Numbered from the stretch's first letter, positions 28,333 to 37,397 are shown. The stretch: DNA of 64,000 bases from Pseudonocardia sp. T1-2H (GCF_038039215.1 NZ_JBBPCL010000001.1:1922001-1986000); one strand, 5' to 3'. The notes: generated from the sequence alone by a model not told the origin. Program-made: numbers and translations.

Positions 28333-30653
28333 GCGGCGACGCGAACGGCACCGGCAGCCTCGGCCGCAGCGTGCGGCGCAAGGAGGACCGCCGCCTCGTC
28401 ACCGGGCACGGGCGCTACGTGACCGACCTGGAGCTGCCGCGGATGCGGCACGTCGCGTTCCTGCGCAGCCCCTACGGGCACGCGCGGATCACCGGCGTGA
28501 ACGTCGCCGCGGCCCGCGAGGCCGGGTACCGGGTCTTCACCGGCGCGGACTTCGCCGACGTGGTGCTGCGCGCGCAGTCCGCGCTGCCGTCCTACGTCGA
28601 GACCGACCAGCCGGTGCTGGCGCACGGGAAGGTCCGCTTCGCGGGGGAGACGGTCGCGGCCGTCGTCGCTGCGGACCGCTACCGCGCGGAGGACGGCCTG
28701 GAGCTCGTCGAGGTCGACTACGAGCCGCTGCCGCCGACGGTCTGCGCGTGGGAGGCCCCGCGCGAGCCCGTCCACGCGGAGGCGCCGGACAACGTGCTGC
28801 TGGAGCGCACGTTCGACGCCGGCTCGGTGGAGGACGCGTTCGCGACCGCCGCGCTCGTCGTCGAGCGGGAGCTGATCACCAACCGGCACGCGGGCAACCC
28901 GATGGAGTGCCGCGCCGGGGTCGCCCTGTGGGACGCCTCGGACCGGAAGCTGACGTTCTGGAACGGCACGCAGGTACCCCACATCGTCCGGAACATGATC
29001 GCCGAGCTGATGGACCTGCCCGAGGGCAACGTCCGCGTGATCGCCCCGGACGTGGGCGGCGGGTTCGGTGTCAAGGCCGTGCTCTACCCGGAGGACGTCG
29101 CGCTGTGCCTGATGGCGCGGGCGATGCCGGGCGTCCCACTCAAGTGGGTGGAGGACCGGGCGGAGCACCTGCTGGCGGCCACCCACGCGCGCGACCACCG
29201 GTACCTGATGAAGGCCGGGTTCGCCGAGGACGGCACGCTGCTCGCCGTCGAGGCGGACGTGAGCTGCAACGTCGGGGCCTACTCGGTCTACCCCTGGACG
29301 GCGGGCATCGAGCCGCTGATGGCGGGCGGGCTGCTGTCCGGGCCCTACCGGCTCGACAACTACCGCTGCACGGTCCGGGGCGTCGCCACCAACACGGCGC
29401 CGTCCGGCCCGTACCGCGGGGTCGCCCGCCCGGCCAGCGTCTTCGCGATGGAGACGGTCCTCGACGACGCCGCCGCGCGGCTGGGCATCTCGGGCGTGGC
29501 CATCCGCCGGAAGAACCTGATCCGCCCCGAGGACATCCCCTACAAGATGCCGTCGCGGCTGGTCGACGACTCCGGCCACTACGACGAGTGCCTGACCAAG
29601 GCCCTCGACGCACTCGGCTACGACGAGTTCCGCGCCGAGCAGGAGCGCCGCCTGGGCACCGACGAACCGCCCATCGGCATCGGGTTCGCCTGCTACAACG
29701 AGCTCACCGGGCTCGGCCGCGCGGCGAGCGCCGGGCCGCGGATGCCGTTCCGCACCGGCCACGACGCGTGCACCGTGCGGATGAACCCGGACGGGCGGGT
29801 CACCGTGTTCTCCGGCGTCACGTCCCAGGGCCAGGGCCTGGAGACGACGATCGCGCAGATCGTCGCGGACGGGATCGGTGTCGCCTACGACGACGTCGAC
29901 GTCCGCATCGGCGACACCGACGAGTCGCTCTGGGGTTTCGGGGCGTTCTCCTCGCGCCAGGCCGTGATCGGCGGCGGTGCCGCGCACCGCACCGCGGAGG
30001 CGGTGAAGGAGAAGGTGCTGCTGCTCGCGGCGGGGCTGCTCGAGGCGAACGTCGCCGACCTGCGCATCGAGGCCGGCCAGATCTCCGTCGTCGGCGAGCT
30101 CAAGCCCCGCATCTCCGTGGCCGAGGTGGCCCGGGTCGCCTACCTGCAGTCCAACCGGCTGCCGGAGGGCATCGAGCCGGGCCTGGAGGCCACGAAGTTC
30201 TACGACCCGATCCGCGGTGCGTTCGCCGCCGGGGCACAGGTCGCCGCGATCGAGGTCGACCGGGTCACCGGCGAGCTGCGGATCCTGAAGTACGTCTGCG
30301 TCGAGGACGCCGGACGGGCGATGCACCCGCAGATCGTCGACGGGCAGATCGCCGGGTCGATCGCGCAGGGTCTCGGCGGCGCGATGTACGAGCACCTCGT
30401 CTACGACGAGGCAGGGAACCTCTCCACGGGGACCCTGCTCGACTACCTGATGCCCACCAGCGCCGAGGTGCCCGACATGGTCATCGGGCATGTCTCGCAG
30501 CCCGCGAACAACCCGCTCGGGGTCCGCGGGGTGGGGGAGGGCGGCACGCTCGGCCCCAACGCCGTGCTGGCCGGCGCGCTGTCCGACGCGCTCGGCATCC
30601 GGATCGACACCCTGCCGATCACCCCGGCGAGCGTCTGGAAGGAGCTGCAGTGA
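28329..30653 (+). CDS. xanthine-oxidase-family molybdopterin subunit (CoxL-like, form II type)
   Basis: A 774-residue large subunit of a molybdenum hydroxylase, which binds the molybdenum-cytosine-dinucleotide cofactor. The active-site loop is SGPYRGVARP (about residue 361), not the CSFR loop of true CO dehydrogenase, so it is not expected to oxidise CO. The catalytic Glu is in GVGEGGT (about 736) and Mo-cofactor contacts lie in PDVGGGFGVKA and GQGLETTIAQI. With the FAD and iron-sulfur subunits later in the operon it would hydroxylate a carbon next to a heteroatom, or a related position, using water. Substrate unknown. Confidence 0.92.
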   Translation: MSGDANGTGSLGRSVRRKEDRRLVTGHGRYVTDLELPRMRHVAFLRSPYGHARITGVNVAAAREAGYRVFTGADFADVVLRAQSALPSYVETDQPVLAHGKVRFAGETVAAVVAADRYRAEDGLELVEVDYEPLPPTVCAWEAPREPVHAEAPDNVLLERTFDAGSVEDAFATAALVVERELITNRHAGNPMECRAGVALWDASDRKLTFWNGTQVPHIVRNMIAELMDLPEGNVRVIAPDVGGGFGVKAVLYPEDVALCLMARAMPGVPLKWVEDRAEHLLAATHARDHRYLMKAGFAEDGTLLAVEADVSCNVGAYSVYPWTAGIEPLMAGGLLSGPYRLDNYRCTVRGVATNTAPSGPYRGVARPASVFAMETVLDDAAARLGISGVAIRRKNLIRPEDIPYKMPSRLVDDSGHYDECLTKALDALGYDEFRAEQERRLGTDEPPIGIGFACYNELTGLGRAASAGPRMPFRTGHDACTVRMNPDGRVTVFSGVTSQGQGLETTIAQIVADGIGVAYDDVDVRIGDTDESLWGFGAFSSRQAVIGGGAAHRTAEAVKEKVLLLAAGLLEANVADLRIEAGQISVVGELKPRISVAEVARVAYLQSNRLPEGIEPGLEATKFYDPIRGAFAAGAQVAAIEVDRVTGELRILKYVCVEDAGRAMHPQIVDGQIAGSIAQGLGGAMYEHLVYDEAGNLSTGTLLDYLMPTSAEVPDMVIGHVSQPANNPLGVRGVGEGGTLGPNAVLAGALSDALGIRIDTLPITPASVWKELQ

Positions 30654-31378
30654 TCGAGACCAGTGCGCACGGCCGCGTCACGGTGATCACCCTCGACCGG
30701 CCGGAGAAGCGCAACGCGCTGAACGTGGCGCTGTGCCACCGGCTCCGTGAGGCCGTCACCGGCGCGGTCGACGGCGGGACCCGGGCGATCGTGCTCACCG
30801 GCGCCGGCACCAGCTTCTGCTCCGGCGCCGACCTCGGCGAGGTCTACACCGCGGACTTCCGCGACGCCCTCTACGCGATGCTGCACGCCGTCACCGACGC
30901 GCCGGTCCCGGTGGTCGCGGCCGTCAACGGGCCGGCGATCGGCGCGGGCACCCAGCTCGCGATCGCCGCGGATCTGCGGGTCGCCGCACCCGGAGCCGTC
31001 TTCGGCGTGCCCACCGCGAAGATCGGCCTGGCGGTGGACCCGTGGACGATCCGACGGCTGGCGTTGCTCGCCGGCAACGGCGTCGCCCGTGCGGTCCTGC
31101 TCGCCTGCGACCAGCTCGACGCCGACGCGGCGCGGAGCTGCGGGCTCGTCGAGCGCACCGGTTCGCTCGACGACGCGATCGAGTGGGCGGGCGGGATGTC
31201 GGCGCTCGCGCCGCTTACCGTCGCCTACTCCAAGCAGGTGCTCAACGAGGTGTTCGAGCCCGAGCTCGACGAGAAGGCGCTCGACACGGCGTTCGAGGCC
31301 TGCTGGGCCAGCGACGACTTCGCCGAGGGCCGCCGCGCCCGCACCGAGAAGCGCCCACCCGTGTTCGAGGGGAGATGA
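30650..31378 (+). CDS. enoyl-CoA hydratase/isomerase family protein
   Basis: A 242-residue crotonase-fold protein. N-terminal VITLDRPEKRNALNVAL, oxyanion-hole segments SGADLGE (about residue 62) and VNGPAIGAGTQLAIAAD (about 89-105) are clear. Glutamates expected for hydratase activity are not all at standard positions, so isomerase, hydrolase or ring-opening activity is possible. It starts at GTG 30650 overlapping the CoxL-like stop, and lies between the large and medium hydroxylase genes, an unusual placement that ties CoA-linked chemistry to the hydroxylase. Confidence 0.9.
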   Translation: MIETSAHGRVTVITLDRPEKRNALNVALCHRLREAVTGAVDGGTRAIVLTGAGTSFCSGADLGEVYTADFRDALYAMLHAVTDAPVPVVAAVNGPAIGAGTQLAIAADLRVAAPGAVFGVPTAKIGLAVDPWTIRRLALLAGNGVARAVLLACDQLDADAARSCGLVERTGSLDDAIEWAGGMSALAPLTVAYSKQVLNEVFEPELDEKALDTAFEACWASDDFAEGRRARTEKRPPVFEGR

Positions 31379-31382
31379 CCCG

Positions 31383-32192
31383 ATGAAGTGCGCCCCGTTC
31401 GACTACGTCCGCGCGAGCAGCGTGGAGGAGGTCGTGAAGACCCTGGCCGAGGCCGACGGCGACGGCAAGATCCTCGCCGGCGGGCAGAGCCTGGTGCCCG
31501 TGTTGGCGCTGCGGATGGCCCGGCCGTCGGTGCTCGTCGACGTGAACCGGATCCCCGGGCTGGGTTCGGTCCGCCCGGTGGACGGCGCCGTCGAGGTCGG
31601 AGCGCTCACCCGCCACAGCAGGCTGGCCGCGCAGACCCACCACCCGCTGCTCGCCGAGACCGCCAAGTGGATCGGACACACCGCGATCCGCACCCGCGGC
31701 ACGGCGGGTGGCAGCATCGCGCACGCCGACCCGGCGGCCGAGCTGCCCGTCGTCGCGGTCGCGACCGGCGCGACGGTGAGCATCGCCGGGTCCGGCGGGG
31801 TCCGCACCGTCACAGCTGACGAGCTGTTCGTGAGCGCGCTGGTCACCTCCCTCGACGACGACGAGATGATCACCGGTATCCGCTTCCCGCAGCCCACCCG
31901 CTGGGGCTTCGCCGAGTTCGCCCGCAGACACGGCGACTTCGCGCTGGTCACGGCCGTGGTCACGGAGATCGACGACGCCGTGCGGATCACCGTCGGCGGC
32001 GTCGGGGCCGTCCCCGTCCGGGCGGAGGCCGGGGAGCGGGTACTCGCCGACGGCGGCACGGCCCGCGAGGCCGCGGCCGCCGCCTCCGCCGAGATCGACC
32101 CCACCGCAGACCTTCACGGGTCGGCGCCGTTCCGCAGGGCGATCGCCGCGGAGATGATCCGCCGCGCCCTCGCGCAAGCGGGAATCCAGTAG
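31383..32192 (+). CDS. FAD-binding subunit of the molybdenum hydroxylase (CoxM-like)
   Basis: A 269-residue CoxM/xanthine-dehydrogenase FAD subunit. FAD motifs are AGGQSLVPVLALR (about residue 32) and TAGGSIAHADPAAE (about 107), matching the AGGQSL and T-x-GG pattern. It moves electrons from the iron-sulfur subunit to an acceptor. It lies four bases after the enoyl-CoA hydratase stop and 12 before the small subunit gene; all three hydroxylase subunits are therefore made in one unit. Confidence 0.93.
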   Translation: MKCAPFDYVRASSVEEVVKTLAEADGDGKILAGGQSLVPVLALRMARPSVLVDVNRIPGLGSVRPVDGAVEVGALTRHSRLAAQTHHPLLAETAKWIGHTAIRTRGTAGGSIAHADPAAELPVVAVATGATVSIAGSGGVRTVTADELFVSALVTSLDDDEMITGIRFPQPTRWGFAEFARRHGDFALVTAVVTEIDDAVRITVGGVGAVPVRAEAGERVLADGGTAREAAAAASAEIDPTADLHGSAPFRRAIAAEMIRRALAQAGIQ

Positions 32193-32204
32193 GAGAGGAC
32201 CGAC

Positions 32205-32702
32205 ATGGACGTCACCTTCACCGTCAACGGCGACCGCATGCGGCTCGACGTCGAGCCCCGGCGCACCCTCGCCGACGCGCTCCGCGAGGACTGCGGGCTC
32301 ACCGGCACCCATCTCGGCTGTGAGCACGGGGTGTGCGGCGCCTGCACGGTGCTCGTCGACGGCGAGCCCGCCCGGGCCTGCCTGATGTTCGCCGTGCAGG
32401 CCGACGGGTCGTCGCTCACCACCGTCGAAGGGCTGGAGGGACAGGACAGCGAGCTGCACCCGCTGCAGGAGGCCTTCGTCACCCACCACGGCCTGCAGTG
32501 CGGCTTCTGCACCCCGGGCATGCTGATGAGCGCGCTGCACCTGCTCGACAACGACCCCGAGCCGGGCCGGGAGAAGATCCGCGAGGAGATGTCCGGCAAC
32601 ATCTGCCGGTGCACCGGCTATCAGGGCATCGTCGACGCGATCGAGGCCGCGGGGGAGTCCCTGCGAGAGGTCGACGCGGAGCCGGCCGAGGCCTCCCCGT
32701 AG
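32205..32702 (+). CDS. [2Fe-2S] subunit of the molybdenum hydroxylase (CoxS-like)
   Basis: A 165-residue small subunit with two [2Fe-2S] clusters. The plant-ferredoxin type cluster uses Cys39, Cys44, Cys47 and Cys59; the second uses Cys99, Cys102, Cys134 and Cys136 (CGFCTPGM and NICRCTGY). It carries electrons between the molybdenum centre and FAD. GGAGAGG precedes the ATG. Last gene of the nine-gene operon; an acetyltransferase relic faces it on the other strand. Confidence 0.94.
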   Translation: MDVTFTVNGDRMRLDVEPRRTLADALREDCGLTGTHLGCEHGVCGACTVLVDGEPARACLMFAVQADGSSLTTVEGLEGQDSELHPLQEAFVTHHGLQCGFCTPGMLMSALHLLDNDPEPGREKIREEMSGNICRCTGYQGIVDAIEAAGESLREVDAEPAEASP

Positions 32703-33534
32703 CCGGCCCGGGCGGTCCCTCGGTCACAGCCCTGCTGTCGGGGCGGCCATCCGATCGGTGAAGGCGATTGCGTGCGGTAGTGGTAGCCGCACACCTCGGT
32801 GAAGCCCGTGTTGTCGTACAGGCGGAGTGCCGGGTCGTTGTCGCTCTCGACCTGAAGGTAGATACCGTCCGCTCCTCGGGCGGTCGCCCAGCCGGCCAGC
32901 GATGCCAGGATGCTGCGGGCCGCGCCCCTCCCCGCACCTGGGGGAGGGTCGCCATCCCGAAGACCCCTGCCCAGCCGGCGTCGACCACTGCGCGGCCCAC
33001 CGCAACGACCTCGTCCCCTTCCAGGGCACTGGCGTACGCGCTCGGCCGAGACACCCGGCCGAGCATCTTCCACTCGCGCTCCGGGTCGATGCCACTGCCG
33101 TGGACCGCGTACCAGACGTCGAACCACGCGGTCGTCGGGCTCTCGTCCAGCCGGATCCTCAGCCCGTCCGGCCGTGCCTGCGCCCGGACGTCCGCGGTCG
33201 AGGCGGTCCGCAACGACATAGGGCTGTCCCGGCGGTAGCCGCGCCGTGCGAGGGTTGCGTCGAGGTCGGCGGGGCATGCGCCCGGGCTGACCTGGAACCT
33301 CGTCGTCACCCCGAAACCCGCGTAGAAGCTCTCGGCTGCCGAGATCATGCGCGGCAGGTCGTCCCGACCGGCGTCCCCGTGCGGCAGCACCGTTCCCATC
33401 CACCAGGACGAGCTCGCGGAGTGGCGCAGCCACCAGCCGCCGATGTGCTGGACGTGCTCTGCAGGGAGGGCCCTGGCCACTCTCTCCTGCAGGCCCCGCA
33501 CCGTCTCCGGACTACGGACGGACGACACCGACAC
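32621..33534 (-). pseudogene. GNAT acetyltransferase, frameshifted
   Basis: A GNAT-type N-acetyltransferase split over two minus-strand frames. The N-terminal part (SVRSPETVRGLQERVARALP, HSASSSWWMGTV) and the middle (EGDEVVAVGRAVVDAGWAGV, FGMATLPQVRG) join to GAARSILASLAGWATARGAD and SDNDPALRLYDNTGFTEV only if one base is added to the four-C run at 32930-32933. That restores the acetyl-CoA loop VRGRGAA. GTG 33534 or 33528 is the likely start. The domain ends near 32765 (GYHYRTQ); the open frame running to 32621 overlaps the CoxS-like gene and is probably not native. Confidence 0.78.
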
Positions 33535-33787
33535 CCGCCACCCCCAAACCTTCGATCCTTCGCACACGGAAAGTAGTCCGATAGCACGAGCCGGCCGGTC
33601 GCGACCAACCGCCGGCCTCGCCGTGACGCGGGCATCGGCGCGTTCCCTGTCGATCACCGGGCTCTGTCGGATCCCACAAAAGCGCGCGGGGCCCGTCCGT
33701 TCGCTTCGTGCGCGCGGTGCCTGGCCCGGCGACCGTGGTGCGGGTCACCCTGGGCGGCGATCCCACCCCACCCCTCAAGAGGTGCCC

Positions 33788-35749
33788 GTGCGCGCTACCG
33801 CCCGAACCCGAACACGCACGTCCTGGTCCCGACGCGGCCAGGAGGGCCGCCGGCCCCACCCCGTCGACGAGGTCCTCCCCGCCGGCAAGCTCGCCGTCTA
33901 CGGCGTCCAGCACGTGCTGGCCTTCTACGCGGGTGCGGTCATCGTGCCGATCCTGCTGGCCGGTGCGATCGGGCTGTCCGAGCGCGAGCTCATCCACCTG
34001 ATCAACGCCGACCTGTTCACCTGCGGCATCGCCTCGATCATCCAGTCCGTCGGGTTCTGGAAGGTCGGGGTGCGGCTGCCGCTGCTGCAGGGCGTCACGT
34101 TCACCGCGGTGTCCCCGATGATCGCGATCGGTCTCGCCGCCGGCGGCGGGACGGACGGCCTACTGGTCATCTACGGCGCCGTGATCGTCGCCGGGCTGGT
34201 CACGTTCCTGATCGCCCCGTGGTTCAGCAGGTTGATCCGGTTCTTCCCGCCGGTCGTCACCGGCACGGTGATCACGATCATCGGCCTGGCCCTGCTACCC
34301 GTCGCCGCGCTCGACGCGGTTGGCGGCGGCACCGCCACCGACCCGACGAGCGGGCGGAACCTGGCCTACGCGCTCGGCACCTTGGCCGTCATCGTGGTGA
34401 TCCAGCGGGTCTTCCGCGGGTTCACGGCCACCGTGGCGGTGCTGATCGGCCTGGTCCTGGGGACGGCGGTGGCGTGGACGCTCGGCGACGCGACCTTCTC
34501 CGCCGTCGGCGAGTCGGCCTGGCTGGGGGTGACGACGCCGTTCTACTTCGGCTGGCCCAAGTTCGGCGCGGCCGCGATCGTCTCGATGATCGTGGTCATG
34601 CTGATCACCGCGGTGGAGACCACCGGCGACGTGTTCGCGACCGGCGAGATCGTGGACAAGCGCGTCGGCAAGGAGGACGTCGCCCGCGCCCTGCGCGCCG
34701 ACGGCCTGGCCACCACGATCGGCGGCGTCCTGAACTCCTTCCCGTACACCTGTTTCGCCGAGAACGTCGGCCTGGTCCGGCTGACCCGGGTCAAGAGTCG
34801 GTACGTGGTGGCCGCGGCCGGCGTGTTCATGATCCTCATCGGGCTGGTGCCGAAGGCGGGCGCGGTCGTCGCAGGCATCCCGCACCCGGTGCTCGGAGGT
34901 GCGGCGCTGGCCATGTTCGCGACCGTGGCGGTCGTCGGCTTCCAGACGCTCTCCCGGGTCGACTTCCACGACCACCGCAACGTCGTGATCGTCGGGACCA
35001 GCGTCGGGCTCGCCATGTTCGTGACCGCGCAGCCCGACGTCGCGAAGGCCCTGCCCGGCTGGGCGCAGATCATCTTCGGCTCCGGGATCACCCTGGGCAG
35101 CATCACCGCGATCGTGCTCAACATCGTGTTCCACCACGTGGGCCGGGACTTCGGACCGGCCGTCGCGGGCGCCCCCGGTACACCGACGGTGCGGCTCGAC
35201 CAGGTCAACCGGATGAGCCGGGAGGAGTTCGTCGCCGCCTTCGGACGCCTGTTCCAGGGCCCGACGGACGTGGTCGCCGGGGCGTACGACCGCAAGCCCT
35301 TCGCCGACACCGGGGCGCTGCGGGCCGCGTTCCAGGAGGCCCTGTTCGCCGCGCCCCGCGAGGAGCAGCGCGCGCTGATGGCGGCCTACCCGGACCTCGG
35401 CGGCGACCTCGTGGCCGACGGCGACGCGGGCGAGGACTCCCGCCACGACCAGGCGTCGGCGGGCCTGACCAGGCTCTCCGACGACGACCGCACCGACTTC
35501 GCCGACCTCGCCGCGGCCTACCGCGAGCGGTTCGGGATCCCGCTGATCGTGTGCGTCCGGGACGCCCCGGCGCGCGAGGCGATCCTGCACGAGGGCAGAC
35601 GGCGGCTGGGGAACTCGCCGGCGCAGGAGCACGCTGCCGCACTGATCGAGATCGCGAAGGTGGCCAACCGGCGCTTCGCCGACCTGGTCGCCGAGGCCAA
35701 CCCGATCAGCACCGCGCGTGCGGGCGCGTTCGGGGCGGGGCAGCGGTGA
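33788..35749 (+). CDS. purine permease (NCS2/UraA type) fused to an OHCU-decarboxylase-like domain
   Basis: A 653-residue two-domain protein. Residues about 30-455 are a nucleobase:cation symporter-2 permease with about 13-14 helices (AVYGVQHVLAFYAGAVIVP, VGVRLPLLQGVTF, AVETTGDVFATGE, NSFPYTCFAENVGLV), fitting urate, xanthine or uracil uptake. Residues about 470-645 form an OHCU-decarboxylase (UraD) domain of the longer subfamily (VNRMSREEFVAAFG, ASAGLTRLSDDDRTDFADLA, AYRERFGIPLIVCVRD). The catalytic His is replaced by Tyr534 and the catalytic Glu by Asp554. The frame is continuous with no stop between. GTG 33788 follows AAGAGG. It leads the urate operon. Confidence 0.9.
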   Translation: MRATARTRTRTSWSRRGQEGRRPHPVDEVLPAGKLAVYGVQHVLAFYAGAVIVPILLAGAIGLSERELIHLINADLFTCGIASIIQSVGFWKVGVRLPLLQGVTFTAVSPMIAIGLAAGGGTDGLLVIYGAVIVAGLVTFLIAPWFSRLIRFFPPVVTGTVITIIGLALLPVAALDAVGGGTATDPTSGRNLAYALGTLAVIVVIQRVFRGFTATVAVLIGLVLGTAVAWTLGDATFSAVGESAWLGVTTPFYFGWPKFGAAAIVSMIVVMLITAVETTGDVFATGEIVDKRVGKEDVARALRADGLATTIGGVLNSFPYTCFAENVGLVRLTRVKSRYVVAAAGVFMILIGLVPKAGAVVAGIPHPVLGGAALAMFATVAVVGFQTLSRVDFHDHRNVVIVGTSVGLAMFVTAQPDVAKALPGWAQIIFGSGITLGSITAIVLNIVFHHVGRDFGPAVAGAPGTPTVRLDQVNRMSREEFVAAFGRLFQGPTDVVAGAYDRKPFADTGALRAAFQEALFAAPREEQRALMAAYPDLGGDLVADGDAGEDSRHDQASAGLTRLSDDDRTDFADLAAAYRERFGIPLIVCVRDAPAREAILHEGRRRLGNSPAQEHAAALIEIAKVANRRFADLVAEANPISTARAGAFGAGQR

Positions 35750-36240
35750 CGGGGGTCCCGATCTTCGACGCCCTTCCCGCGGCGGAGGCGGAACGGGAGC
35801 TGCTGGCCTGCTGCTCGGCGCCCCGGTGGGCTCGGGAGGTCGTCGCGGGGCGGCCCTACCGGACCGCGGCGGCGCTGCAGGCCGCGGCGGCCGCCGCCCT
35901 CGCCGACGCCGATCTCGACGCGGCGCTGGAAGGCCACCCGCGGATCGGCGACCGGACCGCCGAGGGGACGGCCCGCCGGGAACAGCGCGGCGTGGCCGAC
36001 GCGCCGGTCGGGGTCCTCGCCGCCCTCGCCGAGGGCAACCGCGCCTACGAGGAACGATTCGGGCACGTCTACCTGGTCTGTGCGAGCGGCCGCAGCGCCG
36101 AGGACCTGCTCGCCACCCTCCGGTCGCGGCTCGGCAACGACCCCGCCGAGGAGCGGGCCGTCGCGCTCGCCGAGCTGGCCGCGATCAACCGGCTGCGGCT
36201 GGGCAGGCTGCTGGACCGGTTGCGGGAGGAGGCGGCATGA
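35746..36240 (+). CDS. OHCU decarboxylase (stand-alone)
   Basis: A 164-residue 2-oxo-4-hydroxy-4-carboxy-5-ureidoimidazoline decarboxylase of the shorter subfamily. It performs the last step from urate to (S)-allantoin. Catalytic His64 lies in GHPRIGDR and Glu79 in RREQRGV; AYEERFGHVYLVCASG is the substrate-pocket strand. N-terminal FDALPAAEAERELLACCSAP matches the subfamily start. GTG 35746 overlaps the fusion-permease stop and its own stop overlaps the next gene, so it is translated in step with both. It is probably the active decarboxylase of the pair. Confidence 0.92.
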   Translation: MTGVPIFDALPAAEAERELLACCSAPRWAREVVAGRPYRTAAALQAAAAAALADADLDAALEGHPRIGDRTAEGTARREQRGVADAPVGVLAALAEGNRAYEERFGHVYLVCASGRSAEDLLATLRSRLGNDPAEERAVALAELAAINRLRLGRLLDRLREEAA

Positions 36241-36548
36241 GCCTCTCGACCCACGTCCTCGACGCCACGTCGGGCGGCCCGGCCGTCGGCGTCCCCGTCG
36301 TGCTGACCAGCGGGGACACCGAGATCGCCCGGGCGATCACCGACGCCGACGGCCGCGCCCGGCTCGGGGAGACGGGCCCCGGCGTCCACACGCTGACCTT
36401 CGCCACCGGCGACTGGTTCGCGGCCACCGGCCGGCAGGGGTTCTACCCCGAGGTGGCCGTGACCTTCACCGTGTTCGACCCCGGGCGTCACCAGCACGTG
36501 CCGCTGCTGCTGTCACCCTTCGCCTACTCGACCTACCGCGGGAGCTGA
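36237..36548 (+). CDS. pucM: 5-hydroxyisourate hydrolase
   Basis: A 103-residue transthyretin-like protein that hydrolyses 5-hydroxyisourate to OHCU. The N-terminal LSTHVLDATSGGPA contains a catalytic His and the C-terminal signature YRGS closes the protein; Arg and His of RHQHVPLLLSPF complete the site. It is cytoplasmic, as there is no signal peptide. It overlaps the decarboxylase gene by four bases and is followed after three bases by urate oxidase, matching the pathway order in reverse. Confidence 0.96.
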   Translation: MSLSTHVLDATSGGPAVGVPVVLTSGDTEIARAITDADGRARLGETGPGVHTLTFATGDWFAATGRQGFYPEVAVTFTVFDPGRHQHVPLLLSPFAYSTYRGS

Positions 36549-36551
36549 GAA

Positions 36552-37397
36552 ATGGGAATCGTGCTGGGGGACAACAGCTACGGGAAGGCGGAGAACCGCG
36601 TCGTGCGGATCTACCGCGACACCCCGCGCCACGAGATCCGCGACGTCACCGTCTCGACGGCGCTGCGCGGGGACTTCTCCGCGGCCCACCTCGAGGGCGA
36701 CCAGGCCCGGGTGCTGCCGACCGACACGCAGAAGAACACCTGCTACGCGTACGCCAAGGAGAAGGGCCTGCGCGAGATCGAGACCTACGCCCTGGACCTG
36801 GGCCGGCACTTCGTCGACGACGTCGAGCCGGTCACGGGTGCGCGGATCGCGGTCGACGAGCACACGTGGGAGCGGGTGCCGGTGGACGGGAGGGGCCACG
36901 ACCACACCTGGGTCCGCCGCGAGTCGGAGATCCGCACGACGGTCGTGGAGGTCGACGCCACGGGTGCGACCGTGGTGTCCGGGCTGAAGGACCTGGTCCT
37001 GCTCAAATCGACCGGCTCGGAGTTCGCCGGGTTCCTGGTCGACGGGTACACCACGCTCGCCGAGACCCACGACCGGATCATGTCGACCTCGCTCGTCGCG
37101 ACCTGGCGCTACACCGGCACCGAGGTGGAATGGGACAAGACCTGGTCCGACGTCCGGCGGATCCTCCTGGAGCGCTTCGCGACCGTGCACTCGCTCGCCC
37201 TGCAGCAGACGCTGTGGGAGATGGGGAAGGCGGTCCTGCAGGCGTATCCGGAGATCGCGGAGGTCTCGCTGTCGGCGCCGAACAAGCACCACTTCGTCGT
37301 CGACCTGAGCCCGTTCGGCCTGGAGAACTCGGGCGAGGTCTTCCACGCCGCCGACCGCCCCTACGGCCTGATCGAGGCCACCGTCACCCGGGACTGA
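36552..37397 (+). CDS. pucL: urate oxidase
   Basis: A 281-residue cofactor-independent urate oxidase that turns urate to 5-hydroxyisourate with oxygen. Family signatures are NSYGKAENRVVRIYR at the N-terminus, VLPTDTQKNTCYAYA (the catalytic Thr in the T-D-T-Q-K-N motif), VLLKSTGSEFAGF, and SLSAPNKHHFVVDL. It closes the four-gene unit with the permease fusion, decarboxylase and hydrolase. An inverted repeat (37420-37485) lies 22 bases after the stop. Confidence 0.97.
   Translation: MGIVLGDNSYGKAENRVVRIYRDTPRHEIRDVTVSTALRGDFSAAHLEGDQARVLPTDTQKNTCYAYAKEKGLREIETYALDLGRHFVDDVEPVTGARIAVDEHTWERVPVDGRGHDHTWVRRESEIRTTVVEVDATGATVVSGLKDLVLLKSTGSEFAGFLVDGYTTLAETHDRIMSTSLVATWRYTGTEVEWDKTWSDVRRILLERFATVHSLALQQTLWEMGKAVLQAYPEIAEVSLSAPNKHHFVVDLSPFGLENSGEVFHAADRPYGLIEATVTRD

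Noticed and set aside
28329..30653. True aerobic CO dehydrogenase (coxL)
   Set aside because: The cysteine-bearing CSFR loop is absent and PYRGVAR is present, so CO oxidation is not supported despite coxG, coxM and coxS-like partners.
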